Positions 60,930 to 61,218 of a DNA stretch of 61,218 nt are shown piece by piece. Position numbers and translations under genes: made by a program. Position 1 is the stretch's first letter. The number at the start of each line of letters is the position of its first letter. The notes under the pieces were generated by a model. That model ran no database searches, had not been told where the DNA came from, and saw nothing but the letters and a program-made list of their open reading frames with translations. The stretch is from an uncultured Mucilaginibacter sp. (GTDB taxonomy: Bacteria > Bacteroidota > Bacteroidia > Sphingobacteriales > Sphingobacteriaceae). The stretch is from positions 1 through 61,218 of the forward strand of contig CAIWRU010000189.1 in assembly GCA_903915155.1 (NCBI GenBank), read 5' to 3'.

Positions 60930-60954
60930 AACCCCTTGCTTATGGCAAGGGGTT
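60930..60954. terminator. Bidirectional terminator between DUF5362 copy 2 and the DUF3276 gene
   Basis: A 10-bp stem, AACCCCTTGC (60930-60939) and GCAAGGGGTT (60945-60954), with loop TTATG. A and T runs flank it on both sides. Confidence 0.85.
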
Positions 60955-60986
60955 AATAAAATTATAATAAGTTTAGTTTGTAGAGC

Positions 60987-61217
60987 CTAAATCTCGAAGG
61001 AGAAGTCTTCGTCGGCTGAAGTTTTAGCGATCTCAGGTGCTTCACTAAATTCATACCTTTTCTCAACAACTTCCTGGTGTTCCCTGATGTAATCAACAGT
61101 GTCTTTCAAACCTTCGGCAAATTTTTCAAAATCTTCTTTATATAAAAAGATCTTGTGTTTGATGAAAACGCCGTCTTCCAAACGTTTTTTGCTTTCGGTA
61201 ATCGTAACATAATAATC
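60987..61217 (-). CDS. DUF3276 (PUR-alpha-like) protein, 5' partial
   Basis: The last 76 residues of a PUR-alpha-like nucleic-acid-binding protein. The frame is open to the window edge, starting DYYVTITESKKRLEDGVFIKHKIFLYKEDFEKF. That matches the second half of DUF3276 proteins, whose PUR repeat binds single-stranded or RNA-like DNA. The C-terminal acidic tail (EIAKTSADEDFSFEI) is typical. A TTG at 61181 within the frame is not the start, since the conserved sequence continues upstream. Confidence 0.88.
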   Translation of the reverse strand, partial: DYYVTITESKKRLEDGVFIKHKIFLYKEDFEKFAEGLKDTVDYIREHQEVVEKRYEFSEAPEIAKTSADEDFSFEI

Positions 61218-61218
61218 G

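Noticed and set aside
1-61218. CRISPR arrays, insertion sequences, prophage or integrated elements.
   Set aside because: No spaced direct repeats, transposase, integrase or phage genes were found; the repeats present are short intergenic elements.

Overview
The window looks like a piece of a Bacteroidota chromosome, most likely from the Sphingobacteriaceae (Mucilaginibacter/Pedobacter-like). The evidence is the promoter style (TAnnTTTG -7 boxes, almost no Shine-Dalgarno sites), the gene families present (DUF4296, DUF4905, DUF5362, DUF3276, a CcoG-FixH-TauE-like cluster) and the short GC-rich repeats at gene junctions. It is densely coded, with no rRNA, CRISPR array, insertion sequence or prophage that I can see, and one tRNA (tRNA-Arg, anticodon CCG).

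Bases 1 to about 22860 form one functional region for life at low oxygen. It holds cbb3 oxidase maturation genes (ccoG, fixH and a TauE-like exporter), a DUF1275 protein, a small membrane protein with a Zn alcohol dehydrogenase, an OmpW porin, ldhA-hemN, an operon of two c-type cytochromes flanking a porin, acetate kinase with phosphoketolase, and a Usp-MgtA-type ATPase-LOG operon. It ends with an L,D-transpeptidase paired with a stand-alone PEP-synthase-type ATP-grasp domain. In the middle sits a two-gene regulator. One gene is a soluble histidine kinase whose PAS domain carries the haem-binding residues of FixL. The other is a response regulator whose receiver is fused directly to a Crp/Fnr DNA-binding module. 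Eight promoter regions in this stretch carry a palindrome of the form RTGA-N6-TCAY (one with a single mismatch). The distance to the -7 box is either about 58 or about 36.5 bases, matching class I and class II Crp sites. I read this as a compact FixL-(FixJ+FixK) oxygen circuit controlling the surrounding genes, including itself. This is the main find.

Bases 23098 to 36971 are more ordinary: a secreted double beta-helix protein, a single-domain response regulator, an RND efflux operon with its TetR regulator (27 of 33 matched bases in the two control sites), an OmpA lipoprotein, a cupin-type oxygenase behind a 21-bp perfect hairpin, a 59-residue basic protein, and a second TetR gene. That TetR overlaps an ATACC-N4-GGTAT palindrome, which recurs just downstream of the tetR gene and at the fabF promoter.

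Bases 37062 to 51871 hold housekeeping genes: fabF, yjbQ, lysC, yggS, mutS2, scoA-scoB, udk, a LysM/RlpA-like protein, a DUF4905 protein and a DinB protein. A roughly 92 to 100-bp two-hairpin repeat fills the gap between stop and start codon in lysC-yjbQ and scoA-scoB, and a half copy follows mutS2. In scoA it supplies the last eight codons and the stop.

Bases 52094 to the end hold an orphan carrier-protein/thioesterase didomain, a GT-C-like membrane protein, the tRNA, a GH18 chitinase, ychF, mgtE, a tandem pair of DUF5362 genes and the partial DUF3276 gene at the edge. Gene functions rest on motifs read by eye; no database search was run.
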